Shown piece by piece: positions 1-8,149 of a DNA stretch of 64,000 bases. The notes under the pieces were generated by a model. That model was not told the origin of the DNA. It did no database searches and saw nothing but the letters and a program-made list of their open reading frames with translations. Source of the stretch: Spongorhabdus nitratireducens (lineage in GTDB: Bacteria > Pseudomonadota > Gammaproteobacteria > Pseudomonadales > Endozoicomonadaceae). The DNA is taken from assembly GCA_947387575.1 (NCBI GenBank), contig CANDOC010000002.1, positions 64,501-128,500 on the forward strand, read 5' to 3'. Numbering within the stretch: the stretch's first letter is position 1; every line of letters begins with the position of its first letter. A program made the translations under genes and the position numbers.

Positions 1-917
1 AGTCCGCTCAGCGCCTCTTGGGTGACAATGACTCCAACGACTTGAGCCAGCTTTCACCCCAGTTGCATCAGGCATTGGAACAATGGCAAACCAACCCTAG
101 TCTCCACCCTGCTCCTTTTCGGATTAAACCCGATGCCAACGAGATCAAGGCCGGTTTCTCCAGCTTGGGATCGGACGGATTTATCCTGATATTCCTCGAT
201 GATATTGCCTTGCTTGCACAACAGGCTCAGCAGCTGAAGCTGGCGTCACTGGGGCGCCTCAGTGCCAGTATCGCTCATGAAATCCGTAATCCGTTGGGCG
301 CTATCAGCCATGCTGCCCAGCTGATGCATGAAGATATTAGCGGAAATAACAGTGAGTCCCGGTTGCTTCGGATCATTCTGGACCAGAGTAACCGGGTGAA
401 TAAAATCATCGAAAATGTTCAGCAGCTGTCTCGCCGGCGTCAACCCAATCCTGAATTGATCCAGATGAATCAATGGCTGCAGCAGTTTATCGACAGTGAA
501 TATGCCCGCCGAAAAGATGTGCTGGTCAAGCTACACCCCTGTGATCATGATGTCTGGGTCAATGCTGACGCCACTCAAATGACTCAGGTTGTTCGCAACC
601 TGTGCGACAACGGCCTGTATTACAGCCGTGAACATGGTGGTCAGGCTTATGTCATCCTGACTACCGGTGTTGATCAAAAGAATGGTCAGCCCTGGCTCGA
701 TATCCGCGACTACGGCCCCGGTCTTACCAGCGAGCAGGAAACCCACTTGTTCGAGCCTTTCTATACCACTTCCAAACAAGGAACCGGACTGGGGTTATAT
801 CTGGCCCGTGAACTTTGTGAAGCCAACCAGGCCAGCCTGCACCTGGCCTCTGCCAATCGCCTGCCCGGCGCTTGTTTCCGCATCACCTTTGCCCACCCTG
901 ACCGGTTAATGAGCTAA
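1..917 (+). CDS. pilS: PilS sensor histidine kinase, C-terminal part (truncated by window edge)
   Basis: This is the cytoplasmic kinase half of PilS, which phosphorylates PilR to control type IV pilin transcription. The reading frame is open to the left edge, so the true start and the membrane segments lie outside the window; the first in-frame start-like codon, TTG at 18, is not a real start. A PAS-like linker leads into the dimerisation box (SIAHEIRNPLGAISHAAQL), then an N-box (VVRNLCDNGLYYS) and G-boxes (DYGPGL, GTGLGLYLA), so the catalytic core looks complete. The gene ends 48 bp before pilR on the same strand, which supports a pilSR operon. The family assignment rests on the kinase motifs together with the pilR neighbour. 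Confidence 0.9.
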   Translation, partial: SAQRLLGDNDSNDLSQLSPQLHQALEQWQTNPSLHPAPFRIKPDANEIKAGFSSLGSDGFILIFLDDIALLAQQAQQLKLASLGRLSASIAHEIRNPLGAISHAAQLMHEDISGNNSESRLLRIILDQSNRVNKIIENVQQLSRRRQPNPELIQMNQWLQQFIDSEYARRKDVLVKLHPCDHDVWVNADATQMTQVVRNLCDNGLYYSREHGGQAYVILTTGVDQKNGQPWLDIRDYGPGLTSEQETHLFEPFYTTSKQGTGLGLYLARELCEANQASLHLASANRLPGACFRITFAHPDRLMS

Positions 918-965
918 ACCCTGTTCAGCATCCATTACTGTCGTTAAGATAAAAAAGATACGCTG

Positions 966-2321
966 ATGGGATTTGTTATGGATAACAATAAAAAAACCAT
1001 CCTGATTGTTGATGACGAACCGGATATTCGTGAACTGCTGGAAATTACTCTCGGGCGCATGGAGCTACCGACGGTTTCTGCCGCCAGCTATCGAGAAGCA
1101 CTGCACCAGCTCGACCAACAGCCTTTCTCCCTCTGCCTGACCGATATGAATCTGCCGGACGGTAACGGCATCGATATTGTGCGCCATATTCAGCAGAACC
1201 ATGAACAGATGCCGGTAGCCATGATTACCGCCTATGGCAGTATGGAATCGGCTATCGAGGCACTGAAAGCCGGCGCTTTTGATTTTCTTGCCAAACCCGT
1301 TGACCTGACACGACTGCGTAATCTGGTGACATCGGCTCTAAAGGTAAGAGCAGAGCTGCCTGAAGATGACGGAAAGGAACGCTTGATTGGCCAGTCAGAG
1401 CCGATGCTCAAGCTGCGTCAGCGCATAACCAAACTGGCCAGAAGTCAGGCTCCCGTCTTTATTTCTGGCGAATCCGGCACCGGTAAAGAAGTTATTGCCC
1501 GAATGATTCACGAACAGGGACACCGGGCGGATGATCCGTTTATTCCTGTTAACTGTGGTGCCATCCCTTCAGAACTGATGGAAAGCGAATTTTTTGGACA
1601 TCGCAAAGGCAGCTTTACCGGCGCAACCAGTGACAAGCCCGGCCTGTTTCAGGCTGCCAATGGTGGCACCCTGTTTCTTGATGAAGTTGCCGATTTACCA
1701 TTGCCAATGCAGGTTAAACTACTTCGAGCGATTCAGGAAAAGAGCGTTCGCCCGGTCGGAAGTGAGAAGGAGATTCCCGTCGATGTTCGTATTCTCAGTG
1801 CAACTCACAAGAATCTCGAAGAAGAAGTGAACGACGGCAATTTCCGTCAGGATCTTTTTTACCGTATCAATGTTATCGAACTGGCCGTCCCTCCACTGCG
1901 TGAAAGACAACAGGATATTCCTCTACTGGTTCGTCATCTATTGTCACGTATTGCCACCAGCCATGGTGTATTAGAGCCGGAGATCACTGACGATGCGCTT
2001 GCATCGCTGGCAGGCTATCACTATCCCGGTAACGTTCGAGAGCTTGAGAATATACTGGAACGTGCGAGTACCCTGTGCGAACACGGCCAGATTACAGCCG
2101 AAGATCTCTTTCTTCGGACGACTCAAGCGGATAACAGTGAAGATAAAGCAGACAGCCCGGCCAATATTGATTCGCTCGAAGATTATCTGGAAACCGTCGA
2201 GCGCCAGGCTATTACCCAGGCACTTGAAAAATCTGCATGGAACAAAACGGCTGCGGCCAAAAAGCTGGGCATTACTTTTCGAGCGTTACGTTATCGTCTG
2301 AAAAAACTTGGTATGGAATAG
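966..2321 (+). CDS. pilR: PilR sigma-54-dependent response regulator
   Basis: NtrC-type activator of 451 residues that drives sigma-54 transcription of pilin genes when phosphorylated by PilS. An N-terminal receiver domain shows the acidic pocket (VDDEPD) and the phospho-acceptor aspartate in LTDMNLPDG. The AAA+ domain has Walker A GESGTGKE, the sigma-54 contact loop GSFTGA (the PilR version of GAFTGA), Walker B GGTLFLDEVADL and the arginine-finger region FYRINV. A Fis-type helix-turn-helix closes the protein (NKTAAAKKLGITFRALRYRL). ATG at 966 is taken as start; ATG at 978 (MDNNKK) is an equally plausible alternative four codons in. All diagnostic residues appear intact. Confidence 0.93.
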   Translation: MGFVMDNNKKTILIVDDEPDIRELLEITLGRMELPTVSAASYREALHQLDQQPFSLCLTDMNLPDGNGIDIVRHIQQNHEQMPVAMITAYGSMESAIEALKAGAFDFLAKPVDLTRLRNLVTSALKVRAELPEDDGKERLIGQSEPMLKLRQRITKLARSQAPVFISGESGTGKEVIARMIHEQGHRADDPFIPVNCGAIPSELMESEFFGHRKGSFTGATSDKPGLFQAANGGTLFLDEVADLPLPMQVKLLRAIQEKSVRPVGSEKEIPVDVRILSATHKNLEEEVNDGNFRQDLFYRINVIELAVPPLRERQQDIPLLVRHLLSRIATSHGVLEPEITDDALASLAGYHYPGNVRELENILERASTLCEHGQITAEDLFLRTTQADNSEDKADSPANIDSLEDYLETVERQAITQALEKSAWNKTAAAKKLGITFRALRYRLKKLGME

Positions 2322-2360
2322 TAAAGACAGAATAGTCTGCAATATCTTCATACTTCCCAA

Positions 2361-2380
2361 ACTTTAAATTTTTTTAAAGT
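2361..2380. repeat. AT-rich inverted repeat downstream of pilR
   Basis: Perfect 8-bp arms ACTTTAAA and TTTAAAGT flank a TTTT loop, 40 bp after the pilR stop. It could serve as a weak terminator for pilSR or as a protein-binding palindrome; the sequence does not decide between these. Confidence 0.4.
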
Positions 2381-2444
2381 CCGGGTCAGGCTGAGAAAAA
2401 GTTAGCTGCTTAGGATATCTCCCATAAACCCAAGGGAGATGATA

Positions 2445-2573
2445 ATGAAAGTTTCAAAGACCAAAGCCCTGCTGTTCTACGGCGCTATTACCCGCATCAC
2501 TATGCAGATCATGGCCTCCTGCCATATCAGCTATTTCCTCTATTATTACTTCAGCCTCCACAGGCACTTTTGA
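2445..2573 (+). CDS. Possible 42-residue small protein or leader peptide upstream of marC
   Basis: A short reading frame with a strong Shine-Dalgarno (AAGGGAG at 2432-2438, six bases before the ATG at 2445) runs to TGA at 2571-2573. The predicted peptide begins MKVSKTKALLFYGAI and is rich in aromatic and hydrophobic residues (YFLYYYFSL), so a small membrane peptide is possible. It ends 19 bp before the MarC start, which itself has no clear ribosome site, so translational coupling or a leader role is conceivable. I recognise no family. The support is the ribosome site and position only; it may be chance. Confidence 0.35.
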   Translation: MKVSKTKALLFYGAITRITMQIMASCHISYFLYYYFSLHRHF

Positions 2574-2592
2574 ACTGGACAGACTAGCAAAC

Positions 2593-3258
2593 ATGCAAAA
2601 TATAGCCGGGCAGGCCGCCGTCGTTTTTATGGCCTTCTTTGCCATCATGAACCCTATTGCAAATACTGCCGTTTTTGCGGGTCTGACCGCAGACATGAGC
2701 GCCCGTGAAAAAAAACGTATCGCAATAAAGTCATTGCTGATCACTTTTACGCTTATTGTGTTGTTTTCACTGTTGGGCAAATCAATCTTCCACCTGTTTG
2801 GTATCACGTTGCCAGCCTTAAGGTTGACCGGTGGAATTCTGGTCTTTCTGGTTGGCTATCACATGCTTCATGGCAGTGGTTCAAAGCTGCATCAGGCCCA
2901 TCAAGCCGATCAGCCCCATAAGGCATCGGGCAACAGTCAGCAAGGGGATGCTGCCCAGAATGGTGACCTTGCGATATCGCCTCTGGCTGTTCCCCTGCTG
3001 GCAGGTCCCGGAACCATTGCTACGGCAATGAATTACTCTGCTGCAGGAGACTGGATGAGCATCATTATCACGATTACCATGTTCGCACTGCTGTGTATTG
3101 TGACTTGTACCTGCTTCATGTTCAGCGCAAAAATCGTCAACAGCATTGGTCAGAGTGGTCTCTCCATTGTCACACGACTGATGGGGCTTATTCTGGCTGT
3201 CATTGGCATGCAAATGGTCATTTCCGGTGTTAAAAGTGTTATTCCGCTGGTGAGCTGA
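2593..3258 (+). CDS. MarC/UPF0056 family integral membrane protein
   Basis: A 221-residue member of the MarC (UPF0056) family, inner-membrane proteins with about six transmembrane helices and no firmly established substrate. The typical start of the family is present (AFFAIMNPIANTAVFAGLT), as is the second half motif around LAVPLLAGPGTIATAM and a hydrophobic C-terminus with GLILAVIGMQMVISGV. A polar stretch rich in His, Gln and Asp at residues about 97-127 forms the central cytoplasmic loop, as in relatives. The gene stands alone between pilR and a minus-strand transporter. The family is clear; a role in drug resistance is historical and not implied here. Confidence 0.85.
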   Translation: MQNIAGQAAVVFMAFFAIMNPIANTAVFAGLTADMSAREKKRIAIKSLLITFTLIVLFSLLGKSIFHLFGITLPALRLTGGILVFLVGYHMLHGSGSKLHQAHQADQPHKASGNSQQGDAAQNGDLAISPLAVPLLAGPGTIATAMNYSAAGDWMSIIITITMFALLCIVTCTCFMFSAKIVNSIGQSGLSIVTRLMGLILAVIGMQMVISGVKSVIPLVS

Positions 3259-3548
3259 TAACCACGAGTTGGACACAAAATAGAAGGCTCGGCGCAGGGC
3301 ATGATGATTATCAATGATGAAAAAAGTTCTGGTGCTTGCGCTTTATGATAGGGAGAGTTTTGAAAGAATATCCGAAGAAGTGCTGCCTGCCTTTTTCCAG
3401 CAGAGATTCAGTAAATGGGGCACACGGTGGTCCTGAGGCGAGAAGTGCTCTGAATAAAATCAGGAGAAGGACACTGTCAGCATAACCTGTCCTTCCCGTG
3501 ATCAATATTACCTATGCTTCAGCCGACAAATTTAAAGACCGAAAGGCT
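3259..3548. other. Intergenic region between convergent marC and aspT-like genes
   Basis: This 290-bp stretch shows no convincing gene. A 40-codon plus-strand frame (3314-3436, peptide beginning MMKKVLVLALYDRE) and a 64-codon minus-strand frame (3311-3505) overlap, and neither has a family signature or good ribosome site. Near the right end TTTAAAG (3531-3537) and CTTTAAA (3547-3553) can pair across the transporter stop codon, perhaps a weak terminator. Confidence 0.4.
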
Positions 3549-5216
3549 TTAAAGCACGATCATTATCGTACCCACCAAGGTCAGGAATACATTGGCAAAG
3601 GTATAGGTGCCGGCATAACCGAGTGAAGGAATATTACTGTCGGCTTCTTCAGTAATGATATTCAGCGCCGGCGTCGAGGTCATGGCGCCGGTAATAGCAC
3701 CCAGCAGTAATGCCTTGTTCAGTCCCAGTAAAAAACGACCAAAGCAGTACGCCAGCAGAATCAATGAAAGCTCGATAAACATACCGTTCATAATGATCTG
3801 ACCACCGGCCGCCATCATGGCTTCGACAATACCACCACCGGCCTTGAGACCGATATTGGCCATAAAGAACATCAACCCCAGTTCCGACAAAACATAAATC
3901 GCCGCAGGTGGCACTTGTCCAAATGTCGGGTGATTGGCTCGGAAGTGACCGATCATGATCCCGGAGAACAGAAGGCCTCCGGCATTACCCAGCGTCACAT
4001 CAATGTTGCCAACCTTGATAATGATCTGGCCTATTAACAGGCCAAACACAATACCCAGAGTAAATGTGATCAGGTCAGTGGTATGAGAGTGTTTCTCTTC
4101 ATAACCCAGCTGTTCACCCAGTCGCTCCAGACGCGCACGTTCACCAGAGATCAACAGCTCATCCCCTTTAGAAAGCTTCAAGCCACTGTTGATTGGCATT
4201 TCGATCTGGGAACGTTTTACCCGGTGAACAAAGCAGTGGTGATACTCATCAATGGCCAGGTCACCCAGGGTCTTGCCAGTCAGTTGCTGATTGGTCAGGA
4301 CAAACTTGCGGTACTCGACCTGATAATCCAGCAACTCGGTATCAAGGATTTCCTTGCCTAGCTCATAGGGAAATTTGCGGAAGTCTCTCGGCTTGCCAAC
4401 CAGTGTGATTGAATCGCCTTCCAGCAGAGGAGTATCGCCATCCGGTTCAAAGATACTGCCATTACGACGAATCTTGTCGACCAGGCAGCCGGTGCGTGAA
4501 TGCAGATCAATCTGGCGCAGGGTTTTGCCGTCAAACTGCTCAACCAGTTTCCCTTCTACCCGGAACACCCGGACAATGGGCAGGTCACCCTTGAGATCGG
4601 CTTCACTATCCTGTGTCAGCCCGCGTTCAATCGCCAGCCAATCAGATTCCTGCTTCAGATTGACACCAAACAGCTTGGGAAAATAGCGCAGAGCGATAAT
4701 CAGCAGCACAGTGCCCATAATGTACGTCATGGCATAGCCAACGCTTAACATCTCCACCATGCTCTGACCATTCTGTGGTGCCAGCTGCTTGATCGCATCC
4801 TGAGCGCCGACCAGCGTCGGGGTGCTGGTCATAATACCCGCCAGCATCCCCGCAGCCAGCGCACTATCGATGCCCTGATAGTAAGCCAGGATTTTGGTCA
4901 TTATCAGCGCACTGCCCGCTACGAATCCGGCCAGCAATATATATTTCGAGCCATCTTCCAGAAAGACACTGAAAAAACGCGGCCCCGCCTGAAGACCGAC
5001 ACAGAAGATAAACAGAATAAAGCCAACATCGGCCAGCCCGGCCGGCATGGTCAGGCCAAAATGGCCGAATAGCAGTCCGATTAACAATACGCCCGACGTC
5101 GACCCCAACTCAAAACTGCCAAACCTGAGTTTCCCCAGAATGTAACCAAGTAACAGGACGACAAATACCAACAGTGGTGCACTTTTATGCAAGAGCACCA
5201 TAAGATCAATTTCCAC
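3549..5216 (-). CDS. AspT/YidE-type transporter with two TrkA-C domains
   Basis: A 555-residue inner-membrane protein of the aspartate:alanine exchanger (AAEx) class, which includes AspT and E. coli YidE and YbjL. The membrane part is split into two halves of five or more helices (residues about 1-175 and 380-555). Each half carries a related signature: AGMLAGIMTSTPTLVGAQDA in the first and LLGAITGAMTSTPALNIITE in the second. The two halves flank a cytosolic pair of TrkA-C (RCK-C) domains at about 205-375, which usually bind a ligand. The start is GTG at 5216, but ATG at 5201 (MVLLHK) is possible. The substrate cannot be read from sequence; dicarboxylates or amino acids are likely by family. 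Confidence 0.85.
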   Translation of the reverse strand: MEIDLMVLLHKSAPLLVFVVLLLGYILGKLRFGSFELGSTSGVLLIGLLFGHFGLTMPAGLADVGFILFIFCVGLQAGPRFFSVFLEDGSKYILLAGFVAGSALIMTKILAYYQGIDSALAAGMLAGIMTSTPTLVGAQDAIKQLAPQNGQSMVEMLSVGYAMTYIMGTVLLIIALRYFPKLFGVNLKQESDWLAIERGLTQDSEADLKGDLPIVRVFRVEGKLVEQFDGKTLRQIDLHSRTGCLVDKIRRNGSIFEPDGDTPLLEGDSITLVGKPRDFRKFPYELGKEILDTELLDYQVEYRKFVLTNQQLTGKTLGDLAIDEYHHCFVHRVKRSQIEMPINSGLKLSKGDELLISGERARLERLGEQLGYEEKHSHTTDLITFTLGIVFGLLIGQIIIKVGNIDVTLGNAGGLLFSGIMIGHFRANHPTFGQVPPAAIYVLSELGLMFFMANIGLKAGGGIVEAMMAAGGQIIMNGMFIELSLILLAYCFGRFLLGLNKALLLGAITGAMTSTPALNIITEEADSNIPSLGYAGTYTFANVFLTLVGTIMIVL

Positions 5217-5414
5217 GGGCGTATCCGCAAACAGCAGGCGCGAATCAATAACTTCGCGTTCGATTAATGGGAGAAAAAAGTGGGGGAATGATAAGCCTGT
5301 AGCAGTGCGGTTTATTGATACCGGTCAACAAGCATTCACGCTATTCAAAATCTGCGGAACGCACGAATAACCAGATAAAATTACTACGGAGAATGACTTG
5401 TTTTAGTGGCTTTT

Positions 5415-5445
5415 ACTTCAGCAGCTTTATCCTAGCTGCTGAAGT
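5415..5445. terminator. Stem-loop overlapping the 3' end of the FimX-like gene
   Basis: A perfect 12-bp stem (ACTTCAGCAGCT at 5415-5426 paired with AGCTGCTGAAGT at 5434-5445) with a 7-base loop spans the stop codon of the minus-strand gene. No U-tract follows on the minus strand, so it may protect the transcript end or act as a factor-assisted terminator. Confidence 0.45.
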
Positions 5446-7522
5446 CATAATCCATTTTCGGTCCGGGCGGAGCCAGGAAGAAACCCTGCACGTAATCTAT
5501 ACCCAAATGCCAGAGTGGTGAAAGTTCTGCCGCTGATTCGATTTTGGGAATAATAATTTTCCGGTCTTTGGCACTCACAGCCTCTACCATTTTCTGCAGC
5601 TCTTCCCCTTTCTCATCAGACTTGTTCAGCTCTGCTGCAAACGAGCCATCAAACTTGATGTACTGTGCAGGAAAGACATCGAGTGACTTCAGAGGATGCA
5701 GACTCCCTCCGAAGTGGCATAGTCCGGCACTGGCTCCAGTGCTGTTAATACCTGTGATCAACTCTTTCGCCTGAGGAAGCCAGCTGATTGCATTCTCCTC
5801 GGAAATTTCAAATACCAGCGCATCAGAAGGGAGATCAGCGGCTTTCAGAGTCACTTTCAGCCAGTTGGTAAATTCCTTATCCAGTACCGTCGCCGCGCCA
5901 ATATGAAGGAACAGTCTGGTTTGCTTGCCCTTCTCCCGCCGCTCGACAATGCGTTTGATGGCACTGGTAACGACCCAGCGATCAACCTTTAACCACAGTT
6001 TGGTTTTCTCCAGCGGTTTGATGAATTTGGAGGCACTCTGTTCTTCACCCTTTTCATCCACAACCCGCAGGTGTACCTGATAGGTTTCTGCAGGGTCTCC
6101 TTTCAGACTGACAATGGGCTGAAACATCAGCTTCAGGCCATTGCTCGTCATGGCTTTCATCACAACAGAGGCCAGCTCACGAGTATCCGATTCGACCGCC
6201 TGCACCTTGCGCATTTTATGGAAGCTGGTACGTTTGCCTTCAGGTTGACCCACCTGCTGACGGGCTTTCTTACAGGCATTCTTGGCCCGTACCAGAATGG
6301 TGTCGACTTCACTGCAAGTTTCAGTCAGCAGCACCATGCCCGCAGTAGCCGTCATGCGAAGTTTATTGTCCTGGTGGTCAACCACCAACTGACTGACAGC
6401 TTTTACCGTTTCATCCGCCAGTTGTTGCAACCGTTCTTCATGGTCATCATTAATCAGCGCAACAAAAGCACCTTTACCAAAGCGCGCCAGTTTGATGGGC
6501 TGTGCCAGTTGTTTTCCCAGCAACTCACCGAGTGACTGCAGATAAATATTGGAGATATCCAGCCCATGCTGTTTCAACATTGCTTCGAGCCCATCCAGCA
6601 CCAGCAGCATCACGGTTGAACTACCTTTGTCCGATACCGCATTCTGCAATGCAAGATCCAGCTGTTCACGCATCCAGGCCTGGTTATAAAGGCCAGTCAC
6701 TTTGTCTCGGGCACTGTGCAACTCAACCCGGTGGCTCTTACTCTCACTGCCGGCATCACTGATAACCAGTTGCAAGCAGGCTTCACCATTGAAAGTACCG
6801 GGTGTTACCAGCAAACGGGCCCGAACCGGATCACCATTTTTTCGGCGGGCATTACACTGCAACTCTCCCACTGCCTGCTGGCCTTTTTCATAAACCGCCA
6901 TAAAGCGCCGAAAGGCCTGCTGCTTGCCTTTGATAATCAGCATTTCGGCCATCTGACCACTCAGTTCTTTAGGATCGTCGTATCCCAAAAAGTCGGTCAG
7001 AGCCTTGTTTACATATAAAAGCTGTTCTTCGCGGATACAGGCAATGGCTTCACTGGCAGTGTGAAGCAGCTGAATTTTTTGCTTTTCTGCGGCCTTAAGA
7101 GCAACTTCCATCTGTCGGCGCTGGCGACGATCCTGCAATGAACGCAGTTCACGTTCTGCCGTCAACAGAAGCCGCTCATGATCCTGCAATGGAACCACAT
7201 CACGCATTCCGGTCTTTAAACCTTCACGTACAGTGCTATCGTCGTAGTGATCAACCAAAAGGATAAGAGGTACGTCCCGGCTAAGTTCCTGCAGCTTTTC
7301 CATGGCCTGGGCTACCGGATCGGAATCAGGCATACCCCGGGCCAGAAACAGGTCCCAACCGTGTTTTTCATGCAGTGAAGCATCCAGAGATTCAGGTGAG
7401 GTGACATGCTGGGCGCGGGTTGAATAACCCGCCTTACGGAAGACATTGATCAATGTCTCCGCATCCTGTTCCGATTCATCAATGATGAGCAGACGGATCG
7501 TCCTGATCCCTGATGCTGTCAT
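5432..7522 (-). CDS. fimX: FimX-like degenerate GGDEF/EAL c-di-GMP effector for type IV pili
   Basis: A 696-residue protein with the FimX layout: a receiver-like domain (about 9-120), a PAS domain (about 150-255), a GGDEF domain (about 270-425) and an EAL domain (about 450-690). In P. aeruginosa FimX sits at the cell pole, binds c-di-GMP and promotes pilus assembly and twitching. The GGDEF site here reads FGKGAF at residues 348-353, and the EAL site reads YQVHLR at 481-486, so both catalytic signatures are lost; the protein should be a binder rather than an enzyme. Length (about 690 in Pseudomonas) and location next to pilR and the minor-pilin operon support the call. The start ATG follows a GGTCAGGGG ribosome site. 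Confidence 0.82.
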   Translation of the reverse strand: MTASGIRTIRLLIIDESEQDAETLINVFRKAGYSTRAQHVTSPESLDASLHEKHGWDLFLARGMPDSDPVAQAMEKLQELSRDVPLILLVDHYDDSTVREGLKTGMRDVVPLQDHERLLLTAERELRSLQDRRQRRQMEVALKAAEKQKIQLLHTASEAIACIREEQLLYVNKALTDFLGYDDPKELSGQMAEMLIIKGKQQAFRRFMAVYEKGQQAVGELQCNARRKNGDPVRARLLVTPGTFNGEACLQLVISDAGSESKSHRVELHSARDKVTGLYNQAWMREQLDLALQNAVSDKGSSTVMLLVLDGLEAMLKQHGLDISNIYLQSLGELLGKQLAQPIKLARFGKGAFVALINDDHEERLQQLADETVKAVSQLVVDHQDNKLRMTATAGMVLLTETCSEVDTILVRAKNACKKARQQVGQPEGKRTSFHKMRKVQAVESDTRELASVVMKAMTSNGLKLMFQPIVSLKGDPAETYQVHLRVVDEKGEEQSASKFIKPLEKTKLWLKVDRWVVTSAIKRIVERREKGKQTRLFLHIGAATVLDKEFTNWLKVTLKAADLPSDALVFEISEENAISWLPQAKELITGINSTGASAGLCHFGGSLHPLKSLDVFPAQYIKFDGSFAAELNKSDEKGEELQKMVEAVSAKDRKIIIPKIESAAELSPLWHLGIDYVQGFFLAPPGPKMDYDFSS

Positions 7523-7635
7523 CCCCTGACCTCGATCTGGCAGTTATGAAGAGATAGCTGGCACTCAGGCCAACACTAGAAGTATAGACAGATTAGCTCT
7601 ATCCAATAGCTATTAATTTCTTTCAGTTATTATGC

Positions 7636-8067
7636 TTACCGTCGCCAACAGTTGGCCGGCAGCTTCTGGCCCCGGTGATCAATGGTAATTTCCAGACAGC
7701 CAGTATCATTTTCCTGAGAAAGCCCAACAGTCGGTGTGGCAATGATCTTGAAACAGGTAAAACGTCCACCGACATCGCAGCTGTCATTCTCAACAGCAAT
7801 GGTGTAATAACCTTCCGGTGAAGTAGCACCACCGAGTGCAGCAAGGTTGGAAGTATCCGCATAAGAATTGTTTACCGAGAACCAGCGCTCCTGCTGTGCG
7901 GCTGCAGTAGTCAGTGCAATGGTGGCATCACTGCGCCGGGTTTTGCGGACACTGGATTGATAAGAGGGATAAGCCAGAGCTGCAATAATGGCAATAATCG
8001 CCATTACCACCATCAGCTCCATCAATGAGAAACCTCTACGTCTGGAAATGCCGGGACGATAATTCAT
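7636..8067 (-). CDS. pilE: PilE-type minor pilin
   Basis: A 143-residue type IV pilin-like protein that is part of the minor pilin set priming pilus assembly. The prepilin peptidase site is RRRG|FSLMELMVVMAIIAI, with the invariant glutamate at mature position 5 and the hydrophobic helix following. A C-terminal cysteine pair (GCLEI and NCW) can form the D-loop disulfide, and two more cysteines occur in SCDVGGRFTCFK. It is the last gene of the minor-pilin operon, 82 bp after pilY1. GGAGCGCAGGA precedes the ATG. Confidence 0.9.
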   Translation of the reverse strand: MNYRPGISRRRGFSLMELMVVMAIIAIIAALAYPSYQSSVRKTRRSDATIALTTAAAQQERWFSVNNSYADTSNLAALGGATSPEGYYTIAVENDSCDVGGRFTCFKIIATPTVGLSQENDTGCLEITIDHRGQKLPANCWRR

Positions 8068-8149
8068 TCCTGCGCTCCAATTTTGAATATTGTTATTCTT
8101 TGCCTGACGATTTCCCTAGCTATACCACGCCCGGTTGGTTGTCACCAGC

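Noticed and set aside
3311-3505. 64-codon minus-strand frame and overlapping short plus frames
   Set aside because: No ribosome site or homology; the frames overlap each other and look random.
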